A stretch of DNA of 64,000 nt from Haloferax litoreum (GCF_009674605.1 NZ_WKJO01000001.1:496001-560000); one strand, 5' to 3'. Numbered from the stretch's first letter, positions 25,782-35,665 are shown. Numbers and translations: made by a program. Notes: a model not told the origin generated them from the sequence alone.

Positions 25782-28592
25782 ATGGGAGATTCAGATTCGT
25801 TCGGAGCCATCCGAGAATTCGAACACGGTGGCACCACGTACAAGATGGCGGACCTGACGGTCCTCGAAGAACAGGGCCTCTGCGAACTCGACCGTCTACC
25901 GGTCAGTATCCGCATCCTGCTGGAGTCCGTCCTCAGGAACGTCGACGGCGACATCGTCACCGACGACGACGTACGAAACGCGGCGTCGTGGGAACCGGAC
26001 GTGCCGAACGTCGAAGTTCCGTTCACACCGTCTCGGGTCGTCTTGCAGGACCTGACCGGCGTGCCGGCCGTCGTCGACCTCGCGGCACTTCGCTCTGCGG
26101 CGGACCGCTCGGGGAAAGACCCCAGTATCGTCGAACCCGAAGTCCCCTGTGACCTCGTCATCGACCACAGCGTGCAGGTCGACTTCTTCGGGTCGCCCGA
26201 CGCGTACGAGAAGAACGTCGAACTGGAGTACGAACGCAACGCCGAGCGCTATCGGGCGCTCAAGTGGGCGCAGAACGCGTTCGAGAACTTCCGTGTCGTC
26301 CCACCGGGAACGGGTATCGTCCACCAGGTGAACCTCGAACACCTCGGGCAGGTCGTCCACGACCGCGAGTGGCGCGACGACCAGTGGCTTCTACCCGACA
26401 CCCTCGTCGGCACCGACAGTCACACACCCATGATTGGCGGCATCGGCGTCGTCGGGTGGGGCGTCGGCGGTATCGAAGCCGAGGCCGCGATGCTCGGCCA
26501 ACCGATTACGATGAAACTGCCCGAAGTCGTCGGCGTGCGACTCGAAGGCAAACTTCCCGAAGGCGCGACGGCGACGGACCTCGTCTTGCACGTCACCGAG
26601 AAACTCCGACAGGTCGGCGTCGTCGACCGGTTCGTCGAGTTCTACGGTCCCGGTGTCAAGCACCTCTCGGTGCCCGACCGGGCGACCATCTCGAACATGG
26701 CACCCGAGCAAGGGTCGACCATCAGCGTGTTCCCGGTGGACGAGGCGACACTGGATTACCTCGAACTCACCGGCCGCGACCCGGACCACATCGAACTCGT
26801 CCGGGAGTACCTCGACGCGCAGGGTCTCTTCGGCGAACAGCACCCCGAGTACACCGAGACGGTCGACATCGACCTCTCGACGGTCGAACCGAGCCTCGCC
26901 GGCCCGAAACGCCCGCAGGACCGTATCGCGATGGGCGACATGAAGTCGCACTTCCGGCAACTGCTCTACGGCGAGTTCGAAGACCACGTAGACGACGTGG
27001 ACGAAGAAGCCATCGTCCGATGGCTTGGCGAAGGCGGGGGCGACCCTGAACTCGCGGGCGACGGCGGGTCACTCACGGAGACGCCCGAGGAAGCACCCGA
27101 CGAACCGGACCTCGGAGAGTTGACCAAACGCGTCGAAATCGACCTCGGCGACGGGAAGACGGCCGAAATCGGTCACGGGAGCGTCGTCGTCAGTGCGATT
27201 ACGAGTTGTACGAACACGTCGAACCCGTCGGTCATGGTCGCCGCGGGTATCCTCGCCCGCAACGCGGTGGAGAAGGGCCTCGACATGCCCGATTACGTCA
27301 AGACGAGCCTCGCGCCCGGCAGTCGCGTCGTCACGGAGTACCTGAAGAAAGCCGAGTTACTCCCGTACCTCGAAGACCTCGGATACGACGTGGTCGGCTA
27401 CGGCTGTACGACCTGTATCGGGAACGCCGGCCCGCTTCCGGAACCCATCGAGAACGCCATCGACGAACGCGACCTGTGGACGACGAGTGTCCTCAGCGGC
27501 AACCGGAACTTCGAGGCGCGCATCCACCCGAAGATTCGCGCGAACTACCTCGCCAGTCCGCCACTCGTCGTCGCCTATGGCCTCGCCGGCCGGATGGACA
27601 TCGACCTCGAGAACGACCCACTCGGCACCGACGACGACGGCAACCTCGTCTACCTCTCGGACATCTGGCCGGACCCAGAAGAGGTCAAACAGATGATTCA
27701 CGACAGCATCGACCCGTCGATGTTCCGCGAGAAGTACGCGGAAGTCTTCGAAGGCGACGAGCGCTGGGATGCACTCGAAGCCCCGACCGGCGACGTGTAC
27801 GAGTGGGACGACGAGTCGACCTACATCCGCGAACCGCCGTTCTTCAAAGACTTCCCACTGGAGGCACCCGGCGTCTCGGACATCGACGACGCTCGCTGTC
27901 TCATGACGCTCGGCGACACCGTGACGACGGACCACATCAGCCCCGCCGGGCCGTTCGGCTCTGACCTCCCGGCAGGCCAGTGGCTCATGGACCACGGCGT
28001 CGACCCGGTCGACTTCAACACGTACGGCTCTCGCCGCGGGAACCACGAGGTCATGATGCGCGGGACGTTCGCCAACGTCCGCATCGAGAACCAGATGCTC
28101 GACGACGTGGAAGGTGGCTACACCATCCACCACCCGACTGGCGACGAGACCACCGTCTTCGAAGCGAGTCAGCGGTACCGCGACGACGACACTCCGCTCG
28201 TCGTCCTCTCGGGCGTCGAGTTCGGGACGGGGTCCAGTCGTGACTGGGCGGCCAAGGGGACAGACCTCCTCGGCATCCGAGCGACCATCGCGGAGAGTTA
28301 CGAGCGTATCTTCCGGGACAACCTCGTCGGAATGGGCGTCCTCCCACTCCAGTTCCAAGACGGCGACTCGTGGGAGTCACTCGGTCTCGATGGCTCGGAA
28401 TACTTCGACATCCGCGGCCTCGACGACGGCCTCGAAGTCAACGACGAACTCACCGTCGTCGCCACGAACGACGATGGAACCGAAATCGAGTTCGACGTGA
28501 CCGCACAAGTCGGCACGCCCGCCGCGGTGAAGTACGTCGAAAACGGCGGCATTCTCCACTTCGTCCTGCGCCGTCTGCTGACGCAGGACTGA
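25782..28592 (+). CDS. acnA: Aconitate hydratase
   Basis: Aconitase of the AcnA/IRP1 type, 936 residues. It converts citrate to isocitrate in the citric acid cycle using a [4Fe-4S] cluster. The three cluster cysteines are in SCTNTSNPS (Cys near 477) and GYGCTTCIGNAG (Cys near 541 and 544). Substrate-binding segments include GTDSHTPMIGGIGVVGWG and, in the C-terminal swivel domain, YGSRRGNHEVM and SSRDWAAKG. An acidic insertion at about 400-450 (GGGDPELAGDGGSLTETP) sits between the core domains. It has a T-run terminator just after it. No intein or frameshift is seen. Confidence 0.95.
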   Translation: MGDSDSFGAIREFEHGGTTYKMADLTVLEEQGLCELDRLPVSIRILLESVLRNVDGDIVTDDDVRNAASWEPDVPNVEVPFTPSRVVLQDLTGVPAVVDLAALRSAADRSGKDPSIVEPEVPCDLVIDHSVQVDFFGSPDAYEKNVELEYERNAERYRALKWAQNAFENFRVVPPGTGIVHQVNLEHLGQVVHDREWRDDQWLLPDTLVGTDSHTPMIGGIGVVGWGVGGIEAEAAMLGQPITMKLPEVVGVRLEGKLPEGATATDLVLHVTEKLRQVGVVDRFVEFYGPGVKHLSVPDRATISNMAPEQGSTISVFPVDEATLDYLELTGRDPDHIELVREYLDAQGLFGEQHPEYTETVDIDLSTVEPSLAGPKRPQDRIAMGDMKSHFRQLLYGEFEDHVDDVDEEAIVRWLGEGGGDPELAGDGGSLTETPEEAPDEPDLGELTKRVEIDLGDGKTAEIGHGSVVVSAITSCTNTSNPSVMVAAGILARNAVEKGLDMPDYVKTSLAPGSRVVTEYLKKAELLPYLEDLGYDVVGYGCTTCIGNAGPLPEPIENAIDERDLWTTSVLSGNRNFEARIHPKIRANYLASPPLVVAYGLAGRMDIDLENDPLGTDDDGNLVYLSDIWPDPEEVKQMIHDSIDPSMFREKYAEVFEGDERWDALEAPTGDVYEWDDESTYIREPPFFKDFPLEAPGVSDIDDARCLMTLGDTVTTDHISPAGPFGSDLPAGQWLMDHGVDPVDFNTYGSRRGNHEVMMRGTFANVRIENQMLDDVEGGYTIHHPTGDETTVFEASQRYRDDDTPLVVLSGVEFGTGSSRDWAAKGTDLLGIRATIAESYERIFRDNLVGMGVLPLQFQDGDSWESLGLDGSEYFDIRGLDDGLEVNDELTVVATNDDGTEIEFDVTAQVGTPAAVKYVENGGILHFVLRRLLTQD

Positions 28593-28602
28593 GCGAGAAC
28601 GC

Positions 28603-28624
28603 CGGTCGAAGCGACCGATTTTTG
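28603..28624 (+). terminator. Hairpin plus T-run after aconitase
   Basis: A perfect inverted repeat CGGTCG-AAG-CGACCG (28603-28617) is followed directly by ATTTTT. This has the form of an intrinsic terminator and lies 11 bp after the aconitase stop codon. Confidence 0.6.
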
Positions 28625-28679
28625 CCCGGTCTGCGACGTGTACAAGCTCATGTTCCATGGTAACGTAGTTCGTACAGAC

Positions 28680-29108
28680 ATGTCCACAGTCACACCGACC
28701 GCCAAGCCAACTCGTACGGTCCTCGCTCGACGCGGGCTCACCGCCATCGCACTGTCTCTCGTCGCGAACGCCCTCGTCTTGACGCTCGTCCTCGCCAGCG
28801 GTGCGGTCCAGCCGTTTGCACCACTCTCGTACCCGCCGGTCGTGTTCCTCTCTGCGGTGGGTGCAATCGGCGCGACACTCGTCTATGGACTGCTGTCGAG
28901 TCGGGTCGAAAATCCCGACCGCACCTTCCTGCAGGTCACCGTCGTCGTGTTGGTCCTGTCGTTCGTCCCCGATATCGGCCTGCTGTTCGGTGACCCCCAA
29001 GCCACGATTGCTGGCGTCCTCGTCTTGATGGCGATGCACGTCGTCGTCGCCGCAGTGTGCGTCGGGGTGTTGACGGAAATCGGGAGAAGCGAGGGGAGGA
29101 CAGTCTAA
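28680..29108 (+). CDS. Four-helix membrane protein, unknown function
   Basis: Membrane protein of 142 residues with four hydrophobic helices (about 20-40, 47-70, 82-100, 110-130) and a short acidic loop. The ATG at 28680 is preferred over in-frame GTG at 28638 and ATG at 28650 because the conserved-looking N-terminus (MSTVTPTAKPTRTVLARRG) begins there. It resembles four-helix proteins of unknown function common in actinobacteria and haloarchaea; I do not assign a role. Confidence 0.65.
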   Translation: MSTVTPTAKPTRTVLARRGLTAIALSLVANALVLTLVLASGAVQPFAPLSYPPVVFLSAVGAIGATLVYGLLSSRVENPDRTFLQVTVVVLVLSFVPDIGLLFGDPQATIAGVLVLMAMHVVVAAVCVGVLTEIGRSEGRTV

Positions 29109-29153
29109 CGCGACGACACGTTCAAAAAACTGTGAGTCTCTGTTCGCGCGGTG

Positions 29154-30539
29154 CTACGCGGCCGGTTCGATGTTCTGGTTCACGTGGAAGAAGTTGTCAG
29201 GGTCGTATCTCGCCTTGACCTTCTGTAACCGGTCGTAGTTCTCGCCGTACGTGGCGCGAATCCGCTCGTCCCCTTCTTCCATCATGAAGTTGATGTACGA
29301 CCCACCGAGGGTGTGCGGGTGGACTGCGTCCCAGTAGTCGCGGGCCCACTCCGTAATCTCGTCTGCCTTCGCCGGGTCTGTGTCGACGCCGACGATGACC
29401 ATCGACCAGTTCGCGTCGCGGACGGACCACGCAGCCTCGTCGGAACCGACGTCGTGGACGGCCCCGTCGATTGGGTACAGGTGCATCGTCGACTTGGCGG
29501 TCGGTACTTCGGCGAAGCGCCGGTGTTCGGTGATTACTTCGTCGGTCAGTTCGCGCACGAAGTCACCCTTCCAGTACCACTGGTCGCCTTCCGGATAGAG
29601 GCCGTCGAACATCCCCTGTAGTGCGGGGTACGGCATCTCGCCGACGTGTTCGAACATCGGTTCGGCCACGTCACGGGCGGTCTGGAGCATCTCTTCGGCC
29701 TGGTCTTCAGACCCCGTGCAGCACCACATCAGTCCACAGACCTTCTCGCCGTGGATTTCCTCGGGGAACGGGTCGCCCGGTACCTCGGCGACGAGGTAGA
29801 AAGCGTACACGTCCCGCGGTGCGTCGGTTAACCAGCCACGGTACCACTCCATCGTCGTCTCCAGTTCCGAAAGCGGCCAGAACATCGGTCCGGCGACGAC
29901 CGTCTCGACTGGGTGGAGGTCGAACTCGAACGACGTGACGACGCCAAAGTTCCCGCCTCCGCCGCGAATCGCCCAGAAGAGGTCTTCGTTCTCGTCTGCA
30001 CTCGCGCGGACCATTCGGCCGTCCGCCAACACGACGTCTGCAGCGACCAGGTTGTCGATGGTCAGGCCGTACTTGCGTGTCAGATAGCCGTGTCCCCCAC
30101 CGAGGGTCAGACCGCCGACGCCTGTCGTGGAGATGATTCCACTGACTGTCGCCATGCCGAACGCGTGGGTGGCGTGGTCCACGTCGCCCCACGTGCACCC
30201 GGCTTCGACAGTCACCGTCTTCTGTTCGGGGTCGACGCGGATGCCGTTCATCTCTTCGAGGTCGATGACGAGCCCATCGTCGACCAACGATAGCCCTGGC
30301 CCGTTGTGGCCGCCGCTTCGAACCGCGGTGTCGAGTTCGTTCTCTCGCCCGTAGTTGACCGCTGCGATGACGTCCGCCACGTCGCTACACTTAGCGATTA
30401 GCCGCGGACGCTTGTCTATCATCGCGTTATAAATCGCGCGTTCGTCGTCGAACTCCGGGTCGCCGGCCCGTATCAGGTTGCCCCGAAACGAGTCTCGAAG
30501 TTCGCCGGTAATTGTCCCTTCGTCTCCTGCTGTTGCCAT
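29154..30539 (-). CDS. FAD-linked oxidase, BBE-like
   Basis: Flavin oxidase of 461 residues with the PCMH-type FAD domain and a C-terminal berberine-bridge-like segment. RSGGHNGPG near residue 73 contains the histidine expected to carry the flavin covalently. GGLTLGGGHGYLTRKYGLT and AIRGGGGNFGVVT are family hallmarks, and the end motif YDPDNFFHVNQNI is typical of BBE enzymes. The second position that holds a cysteine in bicovalent members reads ISTTGVGG here, so only the histidyl link is likely. Substrates of this family include sugars and alkaloid-like compounds; this one is unknown. The ATG at 30539 was chosen over an upstream extension rich in Cys/Gly. A run of six T on the minus strand near 29125-29131 may terminate it. 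Confidence 0.85.
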   Translation of the reverse strand: MATAGDEGTITGELRDSFRGNLIRAGDPEFDDERAIYNAMIDKRPRLIAKCSDVADVIAAVNYGRENELDTAVRSGGHNGPGLSLVDDGLVIDLEEMNGIRVDPEQKTVTVEAGCTWGDVDHATHAFGMATVSGIISTTGVGGLTLGGGHGYLTRKYGLTIDNLVAADVVLADGRMVRASADENEDLFWAIRGGGGNFGVVTSFEFDLHPVETVVAGPMFWPLSELETTMEWYRGWLTDAPRDVYAFYLVAEVPGDPFPEEIHGEKVCGLMWCCTGSEDQAEEMLQTARDVAEPMFEHVGEMPYPALQGMFDGLYPEGDQWYWKGDFVRELTDEVITEHRRFAEVPTAKSTMHLYPIDGAVHDVGSDEAAWSVRDANWSMVIVGVDTDPAKADEITEWARDYWDAVHPHTLGGSYINFMMEEGDERIRATYGENYDRLQKVKARYDPDNFFHVNQNIEPAA

Positions 30540-30776
30540 ACTTTTCTCTCGCGCATCGCTCGTGCCAGTCGTCTTTCGCCCCGTTGCACAGCATGCGCAG
30601 TCGCTAGTACCACGCATTGTACGTTAGCTGTTATCATTTCACTGTGCCAGAAGGGCCGTTCTTCAACTTTTTGAGACCACCAGACACCGTTCGTAAACTT
30701 CACCGGCCGGTGAGAGTCCGTGTTGGGGAATAGACCAGCAATCGGGGCAGTGTCGAACTGCCGAGCGCCGGTCGAT

Positions 30777-31346
30777 TCAGACCCGTGCGAGAACCTGTAT
30801 CCACCGCTCGCCGGTTTCGATATCGACTCGACCGAACCCCGCGTCGACGACCAGCGACCGAACCTGTTCGGGCCGATACAGCTCGAAGTACCGGCCGTCA
30901 GTATCGAATCCGCTCTCTTCGCCTCGTTTCACCGAGAGATAGGCGACTCCGTCGTCAGCGAGGACGCGTCTGAACTCACGGAGCGTTCCCGGCGCATCCG
31001 GACGTGGGACGTGGAGAAACGATGCGCAACTCCAGACGCCGTCGAACGACCCGTCTCTGAATGGGAGTCGCCGCATGTCTCCACGGGCGAACGATGCCTC
31101 GTCGACCGCCGTTCGTGCGGCCCGGACGAACGACGACGTGAGGTCGAATCCGACGACGTCGAATCCGTCGGTAACGAACGTCTCCGTGTCGACACCGGGA
31201 CCACACCCAACGTCAAGAATCCGGTCTCCTGCGAGCGCTTCGTAGAAGTCGTCTCCGAACAACGCGGCAACCGACTCGGCGCGGTACTTGTCGACGAAGG
31301 CATCTGACTCGCTCTCGTACACTGACCTCGTGCGGGATACCTCGTG
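30777..31346 (-). CDS. SAM-dependent methyltransferase, class I
   Basis: Methyltransferase of 189 residues if read from the GTG at 31346. Motif I ILDVGCGPGVDTE, the acidic strand-2 end VVGFDLTSSF, and post-motif FARGDMRRLPFRDGSFDGVWS are standard for the methyltransferase-11 type. The substrate is unknown. There is no ATG in a suitable place: the frame is open to a TTG at 31379, and the GTG at 31346 places the usual SRTRSVYESESDAFVDKY start correctly. It is the last chromosomal gene before the element's left boundary, 211 bp away. Confidence 0.8.
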   Translation of the reverse strand, partial: HEVSRTRSVYESESDAFVDKYRAESVAALFGDDFYEALAGDRILDVGCGPGVDTETFVTDGFDVVGFDLTSSFVRAARTAVDEASFARGDMRRLPFRDGSFDGVWSCASFLHVPRPDAPGTLREFRRVLADDGVAYLSVKRGEESGFDTDGRYFELYRPEQVRSLVVDAGFGRVDIETGERWIQVLARV

Positions 31347-31557
31347 CACGAGGCTGGCTTCACGGGGCCATCTTGTCAATGTTACTTCGTTTCAGGGCTG
31401 CTCGTAGTCACGTGTGAGCGTTCCCAGTCCGGTCGCACGCCGGCGTTCGTATACTCCCCGGAGGTTCGCTTCGTTCACCGACACGATACACCCAAGTGTC
31501 GAGGTCTGACGGCACCTCCAGACACGATGTGTGTCGTACCGATACGACCAGCCATTC

Positions 31558-31596
31558 GGCTCACAAGCGTGTAGAATATGGATGGGCCCCATGGGG
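31558..31596. repeat. attL: left 39-bp direct repeat
   Basis: This copy differs from the right one at a single base (A at 31578, T at 63459). It keeps only the last 14 nt of the tRNA sequence (TGGGCCCCATGGGG), so it is the displaced end created by integration. The core of strand exchange should lie within it. Confidence 0.85.
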
Positions 31597-31702
31597 GAGC
31601 ATCCAGATTCTCCCGCCTTGTCAGCCACCAGTTGGCAGGCACTTCAAGCCCTGAAACAGGCGTTTGGAAATCCGTCTTCTGGCGTTGTCCCGCCAAGTGA
31701 CC

Positions 31703-32725
31703 ATGACCAACGACCTCGAACCCTTGGAACCTGCGGCAGCGAAGCAGATGTATCTCGATGCTCGCAGTCAGGAACTATCAGACGCAACGCTACAATCGCA
31801 CCACTACCGACTCAAACAGTTCGTCCAGTGGTGCGAAGACGAAGCAATCGACAATATGAACACGTTCTCCGGGAGGGACATCCACCGATATCGCGTCAAG
31901 CGACGCAACGAAGATGGCCTTTCGAATGCCTCGATGCGGGGTCAGCTTGCGACTCTTCGTGTGTTTCTCCGGTTCTGTGCGAGCATCGATGCAGTTGAGT
32001 CCGGACTCGATGAGAAGATACTGCTCCCAACGACCACGTCAGAAGACGCTCGGACAGAATCGTTGAGCTCAGAGCGTGCCAGGCAGATTCTCGCTCACCT
32101 AGAGAAGTACCACTATGCACGCTTAGAACACGTACTACTGGAAGTCCTCTGGCACACTGGGTTACGAATTGGAGCTGCTGTCAGTCTGGATGTCGACGAC
32201 TACGATTCTGAGGAGCGGTTTTTCCAACTCGTTCACAGGCCCGAACAGGGGACGTCCCTAAAGAACGGCAAGGAGAGTGAACGCTATATCGCATTGAGTG
32301 AGCGTGTTTGTGGAGTTCTGGATGACTGGCTCAAGGTCAACCATCCAAGGACGATAGACAAGTACGGTCGGAAGCCTCTCTTCGCAACTCGTCAAAGCCG
32401 GCTGAGTCGAAATAGAGGGCGGACAATTTCGTATCAGTACACACGGCCCTGCGTGTACGACTCGACGTGTCCACACGACCGAGACATTGACGAGTGCGAT
32501 GCCAGACCTTCTCCACGAGCATACGCGTGTCCGTCCTCACTCAGCCCCCACCCAATTCGTCGGGGAGCGATCACCTACTACCTCCAGCAGGACACACCAG
32601 AGCGAGTCGTGAGCGACAGAATGGACGTCGGAACAGATGTACTTGACCGACATTACGACCAACGAACGGAGCGGGAGAAACTCAGGCAGCGGAGGCGGTA
32701 TCTCCCAGAAGATGAGCGGGAGTAA
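31703..32725 (+). CDS. int: Tyrosine integrase of the element
   Basis: Tyrosine recombinase of 340 residues that should insert and excise the element at the tRNA gene. Catalytic residues: Arg155 (HTGLRIGAAV), His283/Arg286 (HPIRRGAITY) and nucleophile Tyr318 (RHYDQRT). The SAM-like N-terminal DNA-binding domain occupies about 10-100. Four cysteines (250, 256, 265, 276) form an insertion between the catalytic boxes, perhaps a zinc site, shared with the recombinase at 49427. The ATG at 31703 is preferred over an upstream in-frame start because the conserved part begins after it. Its position just inside attL and its direction away from it fit an integrase of a tRNA-targeted element. Confidence 0.93.
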   Translation: MTNDLEPLEPAAAKQMYLDARSQELSDATLQSHHYRLKQFVQWCEDEAIDNMNTFSGRDIHRYRVKRRNEDGLSNASMRGQLATLRVFLRFCASIDAVESGLDEKILLPTTTSEDARTESLSSERARQILAHLEKYHYARLEHVLLEVLWHTGLRIGAAVSLDVDDYDSEERFFQLVHRPEQGTSLKNGKESERYIALSERVCGVLDDWLKVNHPRTIDKYGRKPLFATRQSRLSRNRGRTISYQYTRPCVYDSTCPHDRDIDECDARPSPRAYACPSSLSPHPIRRGAITYYLQQDTPERVVSDRMDVGTDVLDRHYDQRTEREKLRQRRRYLPEDERE

Positions 32726-32839
32726 TGGCGGACCTGACGTATACGATTGGCCCTGTCGAAATGCTCAGGTGGTGGCACTAAATTCGGTTTGAAGCGAGAC
32801 CATTACTGGTAGAATAATTAGATATCTGTACGTAACATT

Positions 32840-32848
32840 CTTATATAT
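32840..32848 (+). promoter_or_regulatory. TATA box for the nuclease cassette
   Basis: CTTATATAT centred about 26 bp before the ATG at 32871, so the two-gene cassette probably has its own leaderless transcript, separate from the integrase. Confidence 0.55.
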
Positions 32849-32870
32849 CGTCACATCATTTGTAGTAAGT

Positions 32871-34142
32871 ATGTCAGCTCCCCTCTCCTCATCCGAAATA
32901 AAATCTACCCTAAATAATCGAAGCAAGGATTTCGTTCTCAACCTTGCTAGCGTACTCACTGGGGCCGCATACGACAAGGACGAATATACTAAACCGGATA
33001 CAATCGATGAACTCGTATCCGATTACCACTCAGAGGTCAGACAGTTTGTCTCTGACTACAAAATGCTTGATAGGGAGAGCGTTAATCTACGAGCTGCTAA
33101 GGACTTCATATCAAATAACTATACCAATGTGAAGAGAGAACAACTTGACGTAGACAATCGATTTTCACTTCTACTCTCGCTTTATACTTTAGAACTCGAA
33201 GGCGAACTCAATTACATAGTTGCTGCGTCCCGAATTTACGATCGAAAAGGAAGACGGTCCTACTTTATAGACAGAGAGATACCGATATCGACAATCAGCC
33301 AATCTTTAGATGACTTCCATGACTATTGGAATTCAGAGCGACCATACCCTCTTCTAATTCGCGCATACGAGTCCAATATCTCTGATGGTGGCACGATCTT
33401 TGAGATATTTAAGGAACAAGGCCTGCGAACACGGGATGAATTCGGATTTCGCAATGATGCGTCTGGTAGTGATGAATATCCAAGCAAGCCGAAGATCACT
33501 ACTCGAAAACACTATCCAATAAAGAAAATCCGCTTTGAGATCACAACTGAAGGTGGACAGACAATTTTCACCTTTACGGACAATTATGAAAACGGATGGA
33601 AGAACATTCTAGAGAGCCTCTTCAAGCGAACCATCGATGACGAGGAGATATATAATGATCTCCAAAGACACAAGTCAAAAGTTGCGACCGAAATTGAGCA
33701 AAGTGCCTCAAATGCCACAGCAGACTCAGAGTCGAGTGACCAGAGTGTCACTGGTATCATTGAAGATGGAATAAAGAGGAAAATCGAATCGGCGAAAGGT
33801 CGAGTGGATATGATGGAACTGACTGATGAAGAAAAGGCTGGTTTGAAAGATCGTCTTGACTCTATCGAACTGGGTGGCTCTGAACTGAGAGGGGACAGTT
33901 CAACCGGTACGAATCAGTTCCGTTTGGTTGCAAATTTGGAAGATGCCTACTCTTCGTTTGACACTATGGAGCAGACATTTGAAGAGATATTAAATAAGGC
34001 CAGTGAAGAAAATATGAAATTTGTCATCAAAATAAAAGGTCGGCCAATCGCAATCGACTCTGGCACGTGGGACTTGCTGGAAAATGGGCGGATATCTGAT
34101 GAGAACAAACGTGCCCTTGAAGCCTTCTTCGGTCAAATCTAA
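32871..34142 (+). CDS. Unknown protein, first gene of nuclease cassette
   Basis: Soluble protein of 423 residues that I do not recognise. The N-terminal half is mainly helical (SSEIKSTLNNRSKDFVLNLA; LLLSLYTLELEGELNYIVAA). The middle is beta-rich (KKIRFEITTEGGQTIFTFTD), then a charged linker at about 275-310 (ASNATADSESSDQ), and a C-terminal domain from about 340 ending in NMKFVIKIKGRPIAIDSG. Codon use is AT-rich, unlike the chromosome to the left. The next gene, a predicted nuclease, starts 2 bp after its stop (TAACGATG), so the two are co-translated and probably work together. It could be a sensor, a DNA/RNA-binding subunit or an immunity partner. Confidence 0.7.
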   Translation: MSAPLSSSEIKSTLNNRSKDFVLNLASVLTGAAYDKDEYTKPDTIDELVSDYHSEVRQFVSDYKMLDRESVNLRAAKDFISNNYTNVKREQLDVDNRFSLLLSLYTLELEGELNYIVAASRIYDRKGRRSYFIDREIPISTISQSLDDFHDYWNSERPYPLLIRAYESNISDGGTIFEIFKEQGLRTRDEFGFRNDASGSDEYPSKPKITTRKHYPIKKIRFEITTEGGQTIFTFTDNYENGWKNILESLFKRTIDDEEIYNDLQRHKSKVATEIEQSASNATADSESSDQSVTGIIEDGIKRKIESAKGRVDMMELTDEEKAGLKDRLDSIELGGSELRGDSSTGTNQFRLVANLEDAYSSFDTMEQTFEEILNKASEENMKFVIKIKGRPIAIDSGTWDLLENGRISDENKRALEAFFGQI

Positions 34143-34144
34143 CG

Positions 34145-35665
34145 ATGTTTGACTCTAACGCCCTTGACTCACTTCTATCTCATCGGAACCCTACCGGTAA
34201 TATCCACGATGATGAGTTACCAGATATACCCACCTCGTGGGCAACACCCCATACAAATGTCCCCTCCATGTGTCCAGAATGTGGGGGGTTTTGTTCGCAT
34301 GATGTTCTTGAGTCGGAAGAAGTAGTGGAATTCACTTGTGACAACCGATGCGGTGTGACAGCAGATATTGGAGAGTTCACTCAGTACAGAGTTGATTACG
34401 AGTCAGTAACACGAGAGCTTTGTAACCACATCGGTGTTGAATGTCAGTCAATCAAGCCGGATCTTCCGAGACATATCTCTGCGGACGTAACTATCCCGCT
34501 CAAGAGAGTGGGCAACGACATCGAAAAAGACAATCAAGGAGACGACGGTGATGAAAAGCAGATTGTTGAGGAAGCAGAGGTGCGGATAATAATCTCTCCC
34601 CATAACCTGGAGGAAGAAGTTCGTAATGCGCTATTTGAAATATCACTCTCAAATAAGCCCAGTTTAGTATTCATAAAAGCAGACAGAATCTCTGAATTGC
34701 TTGAAATCCAGTATCTATACGCATCTGGAGATTTAATTCACATTTCCACAACCGGAAATATGCCAAGTTCGAACCGACTCAATAAACGGCTGAGAGACAT
34801 GTGTAAAATCAAGAAGCTTGAGAGAGATATGAAGAAAAATCTCGAAACAGACACCAACTCTGAGTTGGTCAGCAGAGTTGATTCGAACCCCCGATATATT
34901 TTGACTGAACTCAACCATATGCTCGCGCTTAGACAGTCTGGTGAAATCAAAAGGTGGGAAGGAGACAGACTGGAGAAAGTGACTGAATCGGCTTTCTCCC
35001 ATATTTTTGCCACCCTACAGGGAGAGGGAGGTCAGGACGACAATTTTGAAAAAATGCCGGATACGGTATTCTATATCGGAGAATTGCAGAATAATACTGA
35101 CCCAGAGCCGATGGGACCAGTCTTGGGGGTTATTGACACAAAGTCTGGTTCTCCGGCAGGGTTCTCTGGAGAAAAAATTGAGGGGAAACAAATTGATTAT
35201 GTGAGCGCAGCGCGGAAGCGCTCCGTCCCTGTTGACAAGGTTGCACACATATTTGTCACCACACACATTAGTTCACTGAATGATCTTGACTTTCACGATC
35301 GGATTCAGGAATCCTACGCCAGTCATGAACATATGGTGGTCCTGACCGCTGAGGGATTGATGATGTTGATGGCAATTTATCTCTCAAGTACACTCTCTGA
35401 CAGGGTTAAATTGGAAACGAACACGTTTGCTCGAGCGGCTCGTTCCTTATTCGATCCGGACGAATACTACAAAATCGGAAATGGTGAGTTCACCCGGGAA
35501 ACAGTTCAGTCATCAGACCAAGAAGAGTATAATAAACGCTATGCTGCGAAGCATGATCTATTGCTAATTACCCCAAAAGTTGTTGAGAACAACTTTACCA
35601 ACTATATGGAAGAAGAGCCCGATATCGGAGACATACTGAACACGTATCTCGGGAACATCAGCTGA
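34145..35665 (+). CDS. Zinc-ribbon protein with FokI-like PD-(D/E)XK nuclease domain
   Basis: Protein of 506 residues. The N-terminus carries a Cys cluster (Cys43, 46, 50, 65, 69: CPECGGFC, CDNRCG), a likely zinc ribbon. The region around 140-225 may be an alpha/beta module (VRIIISPHNLEEEV, SLVFIKADRIS, DLIHISTTG). The C-terminal part from about 265 resembles the FokI cleavage domain: a Glu-bearing helix (DRLEKVTESAF), MPD at 304-306, then GVIDTKSG with Asp331-Thr-Lys333, then a helix and the strand VAHIFVTTHIS, and HMVVLTAEGLMML. In FokI the order is PDG, VDTK, FLFVSGHF and VLSVEELL. The match is by eye only. It is coupled to the gene before it. A restriction or anti-phage role is inferred. 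Confidence 0.7.
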   Translation: MFDSNALDSLLSHRNPTGNIHDDELPDIPTSWATPHTNVPSMCPECGGFCSHDVLESEEVVEFTCDNRCGVTADIGEFTQYRVDYESVTRELCNHIGVECQSIKPDLPRHISADVTIPLKRVGNDIEKDNQGDDGDEKQIVEEAEVRIIISPHNLEEEVRNALFEISLSNKPSLVFIKADRISELLEIQYLYASGDLIHISTTGNMPSSNRLNKRLRDMCKIKKLERDMKKNLETDTNSELVSRVDSNPRYILTELNHMLALRQSGEIKRWEGDRLEKVTESAFSHIFATLQGEGGQDDNFEKMPDTVFYIGELQNNTDPEPMGPVLGVIDTKSGSPAGFSGEKIEGKQIDYVSAARKRSVPVDKVAHIFVTTHISSLNDLDFHDRIQESYASHEHMVVLTAEGLMMLMAIYLSSTLSDRVKLETNTFARAARSLFDPDEYYKIGNGEFTRETVQSSDQEEYNKRYAAKHDLLLITPKVVENNFTNYMEEEPDIGDILNTYLGNIS

